Assembly: GCF_026343945.1 (NCBI RefSeq)
Contig: NZ_JAPKNJ010000003.1
Span: forward strand, 558,001-622,000
Source: Kaistia algarum
GTDB lineage: Bacteria; Pseudomonadota; Alphaproteobacteria; Rhizobiales; Kaistiaceae
DNA length: 64,000 nt
Direction: 5' to 3'
Made by a program: the position numbers and the translations under genes. Positions within the stretch are counted from its first letter, which is position 1. Every line of letters starts with the position of its first letter. This document shows positions 36,101 to 44,941 of the stretch, piece by piece. The notes beneath the pieces were generated by a model. The model was not told where the DNA came from and searched no databases. It saw only the letters and a list, made by a program, of their open reading frames with translations.

Positions 36101-36921
36101 TTGTCGGAATAGGAACGCTCCAGCGCCGCCACTTCGTTGTGGACCAGCATTTCCAGCTCGCTGGCACGGGCGAGTGCCCGCTCGATGCCGTCGCCCATCG
36201 CCGCGACCTCGCGGCGAATGGCCTGGCTGACGGTGACGACGGCCTCGGTCGCTGCCTGTTCGGGCTCGCTGAGTCGCGAGGCGACCTCAGAGATCGAGCG
36301 GGCGGCAATGCGCATTTCCTGCGCGCGTGCCACCATCATGGCAATGCCCCAGACGATGCCAACCGGCAGCGCCAGAGCAAGGGCGATGTTCGTGAATTGG
36401 GCGCTGCCGAGCTCGCCCTGGCCGGCAAACGGATTGATGCCGACAGAGGAGGCGTAATAGAGGACCGCGCCAACCCAGGCGGCGGTCAAAACGAAGGCGG
36501 CCGGATAGATGAGGCGCGAGGGCCGGCGCGCCGGCATGCTGGCGCCGGAGACGCGGCGATCGTCATTGGCGGCGACGCGAGCGCGGCGTTCCGCACGGCG
36601 CTGGCGCGGCGAGGCTTCTTCGGCGGCGCGGGGCGTTTCGGCGCGCGGCGGCTGAGGTCGGGGCGCAGCGGGTGCCGGGCCAGCTTCGGCCTTGCGGGGC
36701 GCTTCATTACGGGGAGCGTCATTGCGCCGAGGGCCGGCATTGCCACGCGGCGAATCGTTCAGCCGCGGCGGTTCGAGGCGGCGGTCGCGGGGACCTGCCG
36801 GCTGCACATTCCGATCCGACGGATGGTCGGCATTCGGAGAGCTGAAATCATTCCGGAGAGCCTGCTCCACGGCGGAGAGCGCTGCATCCGCCGGGTCCTT
36901 GGACTTCGGAGTGTTAGCCAT
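30193..36921 (-). CDS. gpr: Giant apolipoprotein-like coiled-coil protein, growth pole ring (GPR/RgsE) homologue
   Basis: A protein of 2242 residues. A Pro/Arg-rich cytoplasmic N terminus (1-135) precedes two transmembrane helices at about 137-159 and 176-198. Then comes roughly 1700 residues of helical repeats in 11-residue multiples, a Pro/Ala-rich linker, and a conserved C-terminal block (SSDIARAIDPRAAAELWERHRRG to the end). Size, topology and apolipoprotein A/E-like repeats match GPR of Agrobacterium, which forms a ring at the growing pole, and RgsE of Sinorhizobium. It should therefore organise polar growth and cell shape at the inner membrane. Long open frames on the opposite strand are shadows. 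Confidence 0.88.
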   Translation of the reverse strand: MANTPKSKDPADAALSAVEQALRNDFSSPNADHPSDRNVQPAGPRDRRLEPPRLNDSPRGNAGPRRNDAPRNEAPRKAEAGPAPAAPRPQPPRAETPRAAEEASPRQRRAERRARVAANDDRRVSGASMPARRPSRLIYPAAFVLTAAWVGAVLYYASSVGINPFAGQGELGSAQFTNIALALALPVGIVWGIAMMVARAQEMRIAARSISEVASRLSEPEQAATEAVVTVSQAIRREVAAMGDGIERALARASELEMLVHNEVAALERSYSDNEVRMRGLIDDLANQREAIVINSERVRTSIVSAQESLSKDLREASEQIAENVIDSGSRITLALSDRGEQITVALGAAGDSMIDKLSGRGEDLVSRLTVAVSDVTESLSRTGLDVTDVLVSRSAEINDTLEATGRAMADTVAERGREVNDTLSRIADELNDGLDRRTIEMTRSISMTGNQVAETISHHTREVNAALKANADSLVVDLALRGQEVSDRLDDTGTRIADTISARGDELSERLAITGDRIHDAISIDGGSLAERLTAAGDLMANLVEARTAALRDTIDSASNAVNETFDARSAELTERLASVGGEVAKAIAVRGLKVNETIIASGNEIAETMTARANMLHDRFINSSRDTIDAMESRGTAVYDLIIETSQQLSDAIETRGSAIHQRILASGNQLASTIETQSEEVHSRIVESGSRLSDEIVERADAAHRRIVDSGSDLASQIERRADVAHERIVISGTNLVNEIENRAGAVHERIVTSGAGIVGEIASQASAVHSQLITAGTSLADEIENRTNTVHQRILSSGSDLIAEIASHAGAAHEQIVSSGYNLAEEIESRATTVHQRIVASGSELVNEIAERSNAAHEQLTRSGSTLAREIEERANAVHQRILATGNTLSSEIAGQASTAFDQIATSGSELANEIEQRASAIHGRIIASGSSLVDEIENRADAVHQRIVGSGTSIANEIENRAGVVHERIVMAGTSLADEITSRADAANQRIIASGTDLASTIENQADAAHQRIVASGTDLANTIESRADAAHQRIVASGTSLADEILSQANASHDRIIASGTDVANEIENRAIIVHDRIVDTSTRFGELIADRGQAIATGLDERFSALRDIIEVRGPELITRFSERANLLDTSLSERVTVFGDTMEQKLNSASELLEGNTRRIDDALDVRSRQISQTLVERTRQIADAFATGHSEINSIIDVRLSDITDRLADRTQALSEMLSERTVAINETLGERAIEAADSFDARAAQMDNILSTRLGDITSTLGRESVRAAEQIVNSLSEATERLVSASATTTGSLREATEESIQFLTRSTDEASQSISRSAGEASQALGQVATTTIDLLAASTAEATTSLTRSADDASERLTRLSGDVSEQVTRVTMETGGQFARLSNDTAARLSDVASTATDQMTQVTTATGDRFAQLSEDLERRLAGLSSNVTDQMTQVTTVTGDRFAQLSDGVERRLTSLSHNVTEQMAQVTTVTGDRFAQLSDDVAGRLSGLSGNVTEQMAQVTTATGDRFAQLSEDVAGRLSGLTANVTDQIAQVTNATGDRFAQLSDDVAGRLSGLAGEVEQSLSGRALAVATALEQRTQTLNDVLGHRSAELARLLDGEGNRLVSTIDLRGEELTRRVASVGDAVVDLLSTKGSEMVSMVLSSSDQAARTLIDSGENVSKSFGLANERLRTDVAGIVEQLAQSNDMLSSLLDKTTDNLNQIETGLASRTSEFAQSIEQAIGSTQSSSSMLASHVGMLRDVSKEVLDNVGVVASRFEDQGRSLQDAARNLSKANVEMEGGLDERRLALEHLAASLSTRSQELDARMKSFTETVGASLREAEERASEVARSLAQSSADAAKSVVANLEGLSETAGAAGSRAIEAVRAANRALVEEMSAVVDQATKQFSSATEGMRTAAKDMQKDLEETRTELKRGILELPSETRESAESMRRVVTDQLKALSELSEIIAKHGKSLDVTIPGAATNGGRSRMFEAPAAPIRQAAAPAPKAPAPAPAAPQSAPAATSVFAQPAPATPAPSAAKPSRNAAAAVRQEAVKAEAPAPQPAAARAAAEAPRSAPQRETRAAKAAAEPVVEAASASPEGEQRGWVSDLLRRASRDEGAGTAVKEAQPANGRANGSAESLGNLSSDIARAIDPRAAAELWERHRRGEKNVFTRRLYTLQGQQTFDEIRRKYQQEQEFHSAVDRYLGDFERLLAEATRQDPASSNAYLVSDTGKVYTMLAHASGRFD
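32195..32800 (-). repeat. Tandem 99-base repeats (33-residue units) inside the GPR-like gene
   Basis: About six to seven units of 33 residues follow the pattern VT-x-QM-x-QVTT-x-TGDRFAQLS-x-D, each 99 bases. Neighbouring copies are close enough at DNA level for recombination to change their number. Thirty-three residues equal three 11-residue helical turns, as in apolipoproteins. Limits are approximate. Confidence 0.85.
33640..35020 (-). repeat. Tandem 66-base repeats (22-residue units) inside the GPR-like gene
   Basis: About twenty units of 22 residues follow the pattern AAHQRIVASGTDLA-x-EIE-x-RAD, each 66 bases. The 22-residue period is the classical apolipoprotein amphipathic helix repeat. 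It covers roughly residues 634-1094. The copies are diverged but several neighbours are nearly identical. Limits are approximate. Confidence 0.85.
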
Positions 36922-37351
36922 TCTTTAAGCCTCGCGTCCGTACTCGATACTTCACCGGCCGCTTCGACGAATTTACGATTCGCCGAAAGCACGAGGATGC
37001 CTCGGAACATGACAGAGCCGATAAACAATCGGCCGATACTGCCTGCCCCGTAGATCCGCCGTTACCCGACGCGTCCCCGACGCTCCGAATTGGCCTCTAC
37101 ACCCTTGCCCACAGCCCCACGTTTTGGCACATTCATGGCGAGGGCACAAGGAAGTCCGGCACGACAGCGTTCCCTGTCAACAGCTTGGACGAGACGAGAA
37201 AATCGTCGCCCGTCCGGCAGGAACCGAGGCGGCTTGGGCATCCAGCGATCCTCCTTCACGGACTGTGCAGACGGATTCCCCGGCCAGATTTCCCATATGC
37301 CGTCCAGTGCGCAGCGGCGCTGTGCCCGCTCCGGTCCGCGCAGAGGGCCGG
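36922..37351. other. Divergent gap between the GPR-like gene and the Hpt gene
   Basis: This 430-base gap should hold promoters for both genes. Open frames cross it on both strands, but none has a binding site or family character. A short CGAAT-TTACG-ATTCG repeat lies near 36970. I see no RNA gene or clear promoter. Confidence 0.4.
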
Positions 37352-37657
37352 ATGGGCGCTGAACCGCCCATCGACGAGTCGGCGCTTGACTGGCGCACGG
37401 GCGGGGATGAGGCGCGCGCCCGCGGAGTGCTGGGGCTTTTCCGCGACGAGATCCTGGATGATGCGTTCCGGCTGGCGGATGAGATGGATCTGGCGTCACG
37501 CCTGCGTCTCGCGCACAAAGTGAAGGGTGCCGCCCTCGCCATCGGCGCCGACCGGGTGGCTGGACTTGCGGAATTCAGCGAGGAGCGGGGCGAGGCGTTC
37601 CGCGCGGCCCTGACCGATCTCCAGGAGGCGATCGACGCCAGGCTCGCTTCAGCCTGA
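37352..37657 (+). CDS. Hpt (histidine phosphotransfer) domain protein
   Basis: A protein of 101 residues from ATG at 37352 behind GAGGG. The Hpt signature is LAHKVKGAALAIGADRVAGLAE, where the His is the phospho-acceptor. The rest is the expected helical bundle, ending QEAIDARLASA. Hpt proteins shuttle phosphate between hybrid kinases and response regulators. Candidates in this window are CckA and the receiver-kinase cluster at 25-28 kb. It is shorter and more Ala/Arg-rich than ChpT, so it is not the canonical CckA partner. Confidence 0.82.
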   Translation: MGAEPPIDESALDWRTGGDEARARGVLGLFRDEILDDAFRLADEMDLASRLRLAHKVKGAALAIGADRVAGLAEFSEERGEAFRAALTDLQEAIDARLASA

Positions 37658-37709
37658 CGGGGAGCCGTGGAAATCGGTCGCACCGTGACGAGCCTCGCGC
37701 CCCTTGTGA

Positions 37710-38096
<387 letters not shown>

Positions 38097-38175
38097 CGCG
38101 GCTGGGGCATATTTTGCCGGCAGACCGTCATCTGGCGGAACAAAGATGCTTTGCAGGCGGGGATTGAGCGGCTAA

Positions 38176-39240
<1,065 letters not shown>

Positions 39241-39248
39241 CGCCGGGC

Positions 39249-39554
39249 TCAGCCGGCCCTGAACGAGACGACGTTGCCGGCCGCGTTCGCGGTGCAGGTC
39301 GCGCGGTCGCCGCGCACGGCGATCAGCGCCATGGTCTGAGATCCATCCGCATTGAGCTGCGAATTGCCGACCGTGACATCCTCGGGCTTGATGCCGAGTG
39401 CCTGCGCCATGCGTGCGGTGCAGGCTGCGGCCTCGCCCGTCTGGTCTCCGCCAGCCGTCGCCTGCGAGGCCGGCACCATGTTGCTGGACTGGCAGGCCGA
39501 AAGGCCGAGGACCAAAAAGAGGCCGGCTCCGGCCCAAAAGCGGTTCGTCATCAT
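39249..39554 (-). CDS. Small lipoprotein
   Basis: A protein of 101 residues from MMTNRFWAGAGLFLVLGLSACQSS, with the lipobox LSAC and a strong GGGGAG ahead of the start. After a linker, a small domain has two cysteines (AAACTARMAQALGIKPEDVTVG and RATCTANAAGNVVSFRAG), likely joined by a disulfide. I do not recognise a named family. It should be anchored in the envelope. A longer upstream frame lacks a signal. Confidence 0.82.
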   Translation of the reverse strand: MMTNRFWAGAGLFLVLGLSACQSSNMVPASQATAGGDQTGEAAACTARMAQALGIKPEDVTVGNSQLNADGSQTMALIAVRGDRATCTANAAGNVVSFRAG

Positions 39555-39618
39555 CGTCTCCCCGTGAATGCTGGTCCTCTGATCCACGGATTCTCGGCGC
39601 TTGTCGAGCGGGAACGCC

Positions 39619-40545
39619 TCAGAGCCTAAGGTTCCAGGTCTCGCCATTCATGCGCGGGCCGAAATCGTCATGCTCGGCCGTATCGACCAGCCGGAAGCCG
39701 GCATTCTCATAGAGCCGGCGCGCCGCGATCAGGATATCGTTGGTCCAGAGCACCATCTGCCGGTAGCCGGCGGACTTGGCGAAGGCGAGGCTCTCCGCGA
39801 CGAGGCGGCGCCCGAGGCCGGTTCCGCGTGCCTCCGGCTCGACCAGGAGCAGCCGCAGCTTGGCTGTCTCTTCATCCGAGCGGACGACCATCACGGATCC
39901 CAGCCGTCGCCCGTCGCGCTCGGCGATGGCGCAGAATTCGCGAGCTGGATCGAAATTGCGCAGGAAGGCGGCAGCGATCTCCGCGACCATCGCCTCGAAG
40001 CGGCTGTCGAAGCCATAATCGCGTGCGTAGAGCACGGCATGGCGCTCGACAATCCAGCCAAGGTCGCCGGGCCTGTGTGGTCGCAGTTCGATTGGCGCAG
40101 AGGATGGCGCGCCGAGCCGGACCATGATGTCGCCCATAGCTGCGACCAGCGCGTCGCGATCGGCCTTCGTCAGCGCCGAGAGCATGGAGGCTACGGCGCT
40201 GCGCGAACGCTCTTGAAGCTCAGCCGAAGCCGTCTCGCCGGCTTCGGTCAGGCGCAGGCCCTTCTGACGGCCATCGCCCTCCAGTCTCGTCGCCGAGACA
40301 AGCCCGTCGCGTGCGAACGTCGCCAGGATCCGACTGAGATAGCCGGCATCGAGGTCGAGGACGGCGCCGATCGTCTTGGCCAGGATACCGGGCTCAGCGG
40401 CGATCTCGAACAGGATGCGCGCTTCGGTCAGGCTGAAACGGCTGCCGAGCATTGTTTCAGAGAGGATGCCGATGCGCCGTGTGTAGAAACGGTTGAAGGC
40501 GCGGATGCGGTCGACGGCGAAATCGGGAGCGGGATGATCGGTCAT
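39619..40545 (-). CDS. MarR-type regulator fused to GNAT acetyltransferase
   Basis: A protein of 308 residues from MTDHPAPDFAVDRIRAFNRFY. The N-terminal part (to about 150) is a winged helix of MarR type: FSLTEARILFEIA, GAVLDLDAGYLSRILATFARDGLV and the wing RLEGDGRQKGLRLTEAG. The C-terminal GNAT domain has LRLLLVEPEARGTGLGRRLVAESLAFAKSAGYRQMVLWTN, the acetyl-CoA loop, and IAARRLYENAGFRL. This fusion is a recurring family, so it is not a frame error. Target gene and acetyl acceptor are unknown. Confidence 0.9.
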   Translation of the reverse strand: MTDHPAPDFAVDRIRAFNRFYTRRIGILSETMLGSRFSLTEARILFEIAAEPGILAKTIGAVLDLDAGYLSRILATFARDGLVSATRLEGDGRQKGLRLTEAGETASAELQERSRSAVASMLSALTKADRDALVAAMGDIMVRLGAPSSAPIELRPHRPGDLGWIVERHAVLYARDYGFDSRFEAMVAEIAAAFLRNFDPAREFCAIAERDGRRLGSVMVVRSDEETAKLRLLLVEPEARGTGLGRRLVAESLAFAKSAGYRQMVLWTNDILIAARRLYENAGFRLVDTAEHDDFGPRMNGETWNLRL

Positions 40546-40715
40546 TCCCGCACGCTCTCGCTGATACTTGCTTTTGTCAACTATATCGCGGACGGGATGA
40601 AGGCGTTGCGTCGGCGACACGGACCCGCGCCAAAGGACATCGCCGCGTCCTTCCGAGTCGTCCAAGCGGCCCGATGTGGATAAGGTCGGAACCTCCAGCC
40701 GATCGGTGCCGAGCC

Positions 40716-40889
40716 ATGGACGACAATAAAGAGCGCTTCCTCAAGCAGAAGCCGCGACGCGCAACGCCTGCCAAGCGCGTCACACTCTCGGACGACGCGA
40801 AGCGCGCTTATGAGGAACTGATCCAGAAACGCGACGATCGCGAGCGCGAATATGCGCGCCATCTCTCGCAGGACAACAAGCCGCGCTAG
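40716..40889 (+). CDS. Small highly charged protein, unknown function
   Basis: A 57-residue protein starting at MDDNKERFLKQKP. It is basic at first (KPRRATPAKRVTLSDDAKRAYEEL) and then strongly helical and charged (IQKRDDREREYARHLSQ). It has no membrane segment. Composition fits a real small gene, and the 170-base gap to the divergent MarR-GNAT gene leaves room for a promoter. I do not recognise the family. Confidence 0.6.
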   Translation: MDDNKERFLKQKPRRATPAKRVTLSDDAKRAYEELIQKRDDREREYARHLSQDNKPR

Positions 40890-40916
40890 CGGCGGCCGCA
40901 CTCGTCTTCGTGCCCA

Positions 40917-41945
40917 CTACTCCGCAACCGGCTTACCCTTGCCGACGGTATTCAGCCGCGTCAGTTCCGACATGAAATCGGCCATGGACGGCGCCGGTTC
41001 GGCGCGGAAGGGCAGCGGGCGGCAGACGTCGATGGCGGCGATGCCGACGCGGGCGGTCAATATGCCGTTGATGACGCCTTCGCCGAGCCGGGCCGAGAGG
41101 CGGGCGGCTATGCCGTGGCCGAGCACCTGCTGGACGAGCGAATCGCCCGCCGCCATGCCGCCCGTGACCGCGAGATGGGCGATGACCGTGCGGGCAAGGC
41201 GCAGGAAGCCGAGCGTTCCGGGCTTGCCGCCATAGAGCTGGCCGAGTTGGCGGATGAGGCGTAGCGCCGAGACCAGCACGAAGAGCACGTCGACAGCGGC
41301 GCGCGGCGAGATCGCCGTCACCACGGTGACCCGCTTGGCCGAGTTCAGGACCAGCGTGCGGGCGGCGGCATCGAGGGTCTTCAGCAATTCATGTTCGCCG
41401 AGCCCGATCAGATCGCGGCCGTCGATGATTTCGCTGGCGTGACGCTCCAGCGCCGCGCGGCCATGGGCGGTCTCGGCCCGTTCGGCATAAAGCGCGACGA
41501 GGTCGCGGACGACGGCGCGGGCGGCTTTGGAATCATCGCGGATCGTTGCATCCACTGCCGCCTCGCGTATGCGGTTGATTCGGCGAAGGCGCATCAGGCC
41601 AGCGATCTCGCGCGTCCCGATGGCGAGCACGGCCAGAAGGGCGAGCCCAGCCGCGGCGAGCGCGACCCAGCCGAGCCAATCGGCCCGCTGGAACAGATTG
41701 CGCACCAGTTGGTCGACCCACAGGCCGACCGCCAGCGAGACAAGGATGCCGATCGCGCCGAAAAGAAGGTCGGTCCAGCGCGCCGGCCGGCGCGGCTTCG
41801 GAATGATGGCAACCGCCTCGGTCTCCTCCGGCTCACGCAGTACGATCGGACGGTCGTCGGGGCGCGAGGCCGCATCCGGATCGTCGGTGACACGGACGCG
41901 GTCGAGGCGGAACGCGGCGGGGCGGCGGGGTGGGTCGAGGCTCAT
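40917..41945 (-). CDS. TIGR01620/YcjF-family membrane protein
   Basis: A protein of 342 residues. After a polar N terminus (1-55) come two membrane helices (TDLLFGAIGILVSLAVGLWV and WVALAAAGLALLAVLAI). The C-terminal DUF697-like region follows, with TLVLNSAKRVTVVTAISPRAAVDVLFVL and the glycine-rich TGGMAAGDSLVQQVLGHGIAARLSARLGEGVING. YcjF pairs with YcjX in many proteobacteria; the gene overlaps the YcjX-like gene upstream by four bases. Their role is unknown, though E. coli members respond to envelope or heat stress. Confidence 0.9.
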   Translation of the reverse strand: MSLDPPRRPAAFRLDRVRVTDDPDAASRPDDRPIVLREPEETEAVAIIPKPRRPARWTDLLFGAIGILVSLAVGLWVDQLVRNLFQRADWLGWVALAAAGLALLAVLAIGTREIAGLMRLRRINRIREAAVDATIRDDSKAARAVVRDLVALYAERAETAHGRAALERHASEIIDGRDLIGLGEHELLKTLDAAARTLVLNSAKRVTVVTAISPRAAVDVLFVLVSALRLIRQLGQLYGGKPGTLGFLRLARTVIAHLAVTGGMAAGDSLVQQVLGHGIAARLSARLGEGVINGILTARVGIAAIDVCRPLPFRAEPAPSMADFMSELTRLNTVGKGKPVAE

Positions 41946-43390
41946 GCCAGCCGGTCTCCGATCAGGAATTCGAGCGCCCGGTCGAGCCTGATGTGCGGTA
42001 GCGACAGCGTCACGCCTTCGGCGGTTCGCTCCAGGGTAGGCGGGCGGAAGCGGACGAAGCGCAGCGGCGCGCTGGATCGGCCGACTTCGCGAACCGATTC
42101 CGGATCGTTCGGCAAATCCCCGGGAAAGAAGGCGATTTCGGTCTTGCCGTCGAAGATGTCGCCGTCAAAGCGTTCGCCCGGCAGGGGCGTGCCGATGATC
42201 GAGGGCAGCCGCTCGCCGCCATTCGAAACGATGCCCTCCTTGGTGGCGCGGACGGAGGCAAGCGCCGCGATCTCGACCCGCGCACCAGCATTGGCTGCAC
42301 GCTCGATGGCGGGTGCGAGCAGCGTGCCGAGGATACGCTCCAGCCGGTCATGGTCGGCATGGTGCAGATGGTCGGCCTTGGTCGCGCCGATCAGGATGCG
42401 GTCAATGCGACGCGACAGCAGGCTGCCGAGCCAGGAGCCGGCGCCAGGGCGGTAGCAGCCGAGGATCTCGGTCAAGGCCGCGCCGAGGTCCGCTACAGCG
42501 GCCGGCCCGGCGTTCAGCGCCTGCAGCGCGTCGACGAGCACGATCTGCCGGTCGAGCCGCGCGAAATGATCGCGGAAAAACGGCTTCACGACGACGCTCT
42601 TATAAGCCTCGAAGCGGCGCGTCATCATGCGGGCGAGCGAGCCGGACGGAGCGGCGGAGAGATCGCCGGGCAGGGGGCAGAAGGTGAGTGCCGGCGAGCC
42701 ATCGAGATCCCCCGGCATCAGGAAGCGGCCGGGCGGCAGGGTGGAGAGCGCGTTCTCGTCGGCCCGGCATGCCCGCAGATAGTCGGTGAAGGCGGCCGCG
42801 AGCGTCTTGGCGACGACCTCGTCTTCGGGAGCATTGGAGTCGGCCGCGTCGAGGCGGGCATGCCAGGCGTCTGCGGCGGCGACGCGCGCGGCGTTCTTCG
42901 AAAGCGCCATCGATTCCCGCGACCAGGTCTCGAAATCCTTGCCGAGCAGAGGCAGGTCCAGCAGCCATTCGCCGGGATAGTCGACGATGTCGATATTCAG
43001 CGTTCCGGAACCGAAGCGCTGCTTCAGGAACGAAGCCGATTCATAGGCGACGGTCAGGCGCAGTTCGCTGATGCGCCGCGTCGAATCCGGCCAGATGCGG
43101 TCCTCAAGCAGCGCACGGACATGATCCTCATAGTCGAAGCGCGGCACCCCGTCGTCCGGCTGCGGCTCAAGCCGCGCATCGGCGATCCGCCCTGTCGAGA
43201 AGGCTCGGAACAGCGGCAGACGCCCGCCATGGACGAGATTGTGGACGAGGGCGGTGATGAAAACCGTCTTGCCGGCGCGTGCGAGGCCGGTCACGCCGAT
43301 CCTCACGGTGGGCGACAGGAGATCGCTGGCCCGATCACCAAGCGTCGACAGCGCGAGCCGGGCCTCGTCGGTCAGGGAGGAAAAGTTCAA
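41942..43390 (-). CDS. YcjX-family P-loop ATPase/GTPase-like protein (DUF463)
   Basis: A protein of 482 residues. The P-loop GLARAGKTVF lies near residue 35, and NIDIVDYPGEWLLDLPLLGKDFETWS provides the DxxG-like switch. Another nucleotide-binding segment reads ILIGATKADHLHH. This is the usual length for YcjX, a stress-linked NTPase. It is translationally coupled to the TIGR01620 membrane protein (four-base overlap), which suggests recruitment to the inner membrane. Confidence 0.91.
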   Translation of the reverse strand: MNFSSLTDEARLALSTLGDRASDLLSPTVRIGVTGLARAGKTVFITALVHNLVHGGRLPLFRAFSTGRIADARLEPQPDDGVPRFDYEDHVRALLEDRIWPDSTRRISELRLTVAYESASFLKQRFGSGTLNIDIVDYPGEWLLDLPLLGKDFETWSRESMALSKNAARVAAADAWHARLDAADSNAPEDEVVAKTLAAAFTDYLRACRADENALSTLPPGRFLMPGDLDGSPALTFCPLPGDLSAAPSGSLARMMTRRFEAYKSVVVKPFFRDHFARLDRQIVLVDALQALNAGPAAVADLGAALTEILGCYRPGAGSWLGSLLSRRIDRILIGATKADHLHHADHDRLERILGTLLAPAIERAANAGARVEIAALASVRATKEGIVSNGGERLPSIIGTPLPGERFDGDIFDGKTEIAFFPGDLPNDPESVREVGRSSAPLRFVRFRPPTLERTAEGVTLSLPHIRLDRALEFLIGDRLA

Positions 43391-43478
43391 TCGCGTCGGT
43401 CTCGTGCGGGCCGGCCAAGTCCGGCTGGACGCATGTAGTCACGGCAGGTGCCATCCGGAAGATGCGCGTTTGCCGCTT

Positions 43479-44039
43479 CTATTCGTCGTCGCTCGGCGGC
43501 TCGCCGCCGACGACCTCGAGTTCGCGGGGCCGGAAGAAGGCGACCACCCGGCCGGTTTGAGGACGCAACTCCGACCATTTATGCAGTTCGAAATCGATCA
43601 CGGCGAGCCCGGCAGTCGGGAACTTGCCGGCGATCTCGTCGCGGAGGGCCGGATTTCCGTTGCCGATCAACTCCAGCGCCGTGTCCTGAACGGTTGGATT
43701 ATGCCCGATGAGCAGGAGCGTGCGCGCGCCGCCGCCGAGCGCGGAGATCGTATCGATATAGACATCGGCGCCGACTTCGTAGAGGTCGCGCGTGATGCGG
43801 ATATCGAGGTCGGTCGAGATCAGCGGCAGAAGCCCGGTCAGCGTCTCCCGAGTCCGCTTGGCCGAAGAGCAGAGAATGCGGTCGGGGATGAGCCGGTGCG
43901 TCGAGAGATGTTCGCCGATCATCGTGGCCGCGCGGCGACCCCTGGCGGCGAGTGGACGGTCGAAATCCGGCTGCCCGGAGACGTCCCAGGAAGATTTGGC
44001 GTGGCGGAGCAGCAGGAGGCGCATCATCGTCGACGTCAT
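43479..44039 (-). CDS. SixA-like histidine phosphatase
   Basis: A protein of 186 residues of the histidine phosphatase superfamily. The RHA motif is LLLLRHAKSSWD, and the second catalytic His is in LLLIGHNPTVQDTALEL. The pattern RTRETLTGLLPLI is typical of SixA, which dephosphorylates histidine on Hpt domains. The start could be ATG at 44039 (AGGA very close upstream) or the ATGs at 44027 and 44024. It follows the YcjX pair in the same direction, 88 bases upstream. Confidence 0.86.
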   Translation of the reverse strand: MTSTMMRLLLLRHAKSSWDVSGQPDFDRPLAARGRRAATMIGEHLSTHRLIPDRILCSSAKRTRETLTGLLPLISTDLDIRITRDLYEVGADVYIDTISALGGGARTLLLIGHNPTVQDTALELIGNGNPALRDEIAGKFPTAGLAVIDFELHKWSELRPQTGRVVAFFRPRELEVVGGEPPSDDE

Positions 44040-44130
44040 TTCCTGTCATGGGCGACCTTGCCGAGGCGCCGCTTCCGGACCGGCCCCGATCCTGGCGGCC
44101 GGCGTCGCTGCCGAGGCGGCGCTCCTAGCA

Positions 44131-44162
44131 CGAAAACGGCCCGAGGTCGAACCCTCGGGCCG
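44131..44162 (-). terminator. Terminator behind the second BA14K gene
   Basis: CGGCCCGAGG (44137-44146) pairs with CCTCGGGCCG (44153-44162). On the minus strand the stem is followed by TTTTCG. It lies 25 bases beyond the BA14K stop codon. Confidence 0.75.
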
Positions 44163-44186
44163 CAGCAAGCATCGCTGCCCGCTGGA

Positions 44187-44681
44187 TCAGCGGCAGAAGA
44201 CCTGCCGGCCTCCGTTCGCGGTGAAATAGCCGGTGTTGGGATTGAAGCTGCGATAACGCGCCGAGCAGTACTGGTACCATTCTCGCGACCAGGCCGGAGG
44301 CGCGCCGGCACCGGGCGGCGGACCGGGCGGACGCGGGCGTGCGTTCGAATTTCGTGCCATGCAGTCGTTGAAGGCCTGGTTGTAGAGCGACTGCCACTGG
44401 CGCCCGCCCTGCGTCCCGCCGACGATCGCGCCGCCTGCGCCGCCGATCAGGGCTCCCGTGCCGGCGCCGCGATTGCCGTTGATGATGCCGCCGAGGATCG
44501 CGCCGCCGACCGCGCCCATGGCGCCACCCACGGCCGCGCCGCCTAGCGCGTTGCCGCCTGCATATTGATTGGCGTATTCGCGGGCGGCGCCGTCGCAGTA
44601 GGACTGCTGGGCCGCCGCCGTTCCGGTCGTCGCCGCCAGGGCGGCGAGCCCGAATCCGACCGCTATCAAGCTCTTTCTCAT
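44187..44681 (-). CDS. Secreted BA14K-family protein with glycine zipper
   Basis: A protein of 164 residues starting at MRKSLIAVGFGLAALAATTG, a signal peptide cut near AAAQQ. A glycine zipper (GGNALGGAAVGGAMGAVGGAILGG then GAGTGALIGGAGGAIVGG in two blocks) could insert in a membrane. After a proline-rich linker comes a BA14K-type end with YCSARYRSFNPNTGYF and VFCR. It resembles the protein at 6286-6789 in its last 30 residues. It is probably an envelope protein; function unknown. Confidence 0.82.
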   Translation of the reverse strand: MRKSLIAVGFGLAALAATTGTAAAQQSYCDGAAREYANQYAGGNALGGAAVGGAMGAVGGAILGGIINGNRGAGTGALIGGAGGAIVGGTQGGRQWQSLYNQAFNDCMARNSNARPRPPGPPPGAGAPPAWSREWYQYCSARYRSFNPNTGYFTANGGRQVFCR

Positions 44682-44941
44682 GACATCTTCCTTATTCCGG
44701 CGCGGCGCCTGTCGGTTCTGCCCGACCGTCGCTCCTTGATGACGGCCCGCATCTGGCAAGAATAAGGCGCCCAGGTCGCTGGGCAATGACCCATGTCACA
44801 GCCGCGCCGCGCCGCCGGAGTCGGGTAATGGAGAATGTGCGCAGTCCATTGCATTTTAAAGATTGCGGCGAGCCCTGGTTAAGGAAGGGCGCCCTAGCGT
44901 TCCCCGGCAGCGATGGAAGTTAGGCGGGTGATTCGAACGAC

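Noticed and set aside
39619..40545. MarR-GNAT fusion considered as an assembly or frame artefact
   Set aside because: Both domains are complete in one frame and this fusion is a known recurring family.
44856..44882. Two TTAA elements upstream of flbT considered as a CtrA site
   Set aside because: They are 19 bases apart instead of the seven required.
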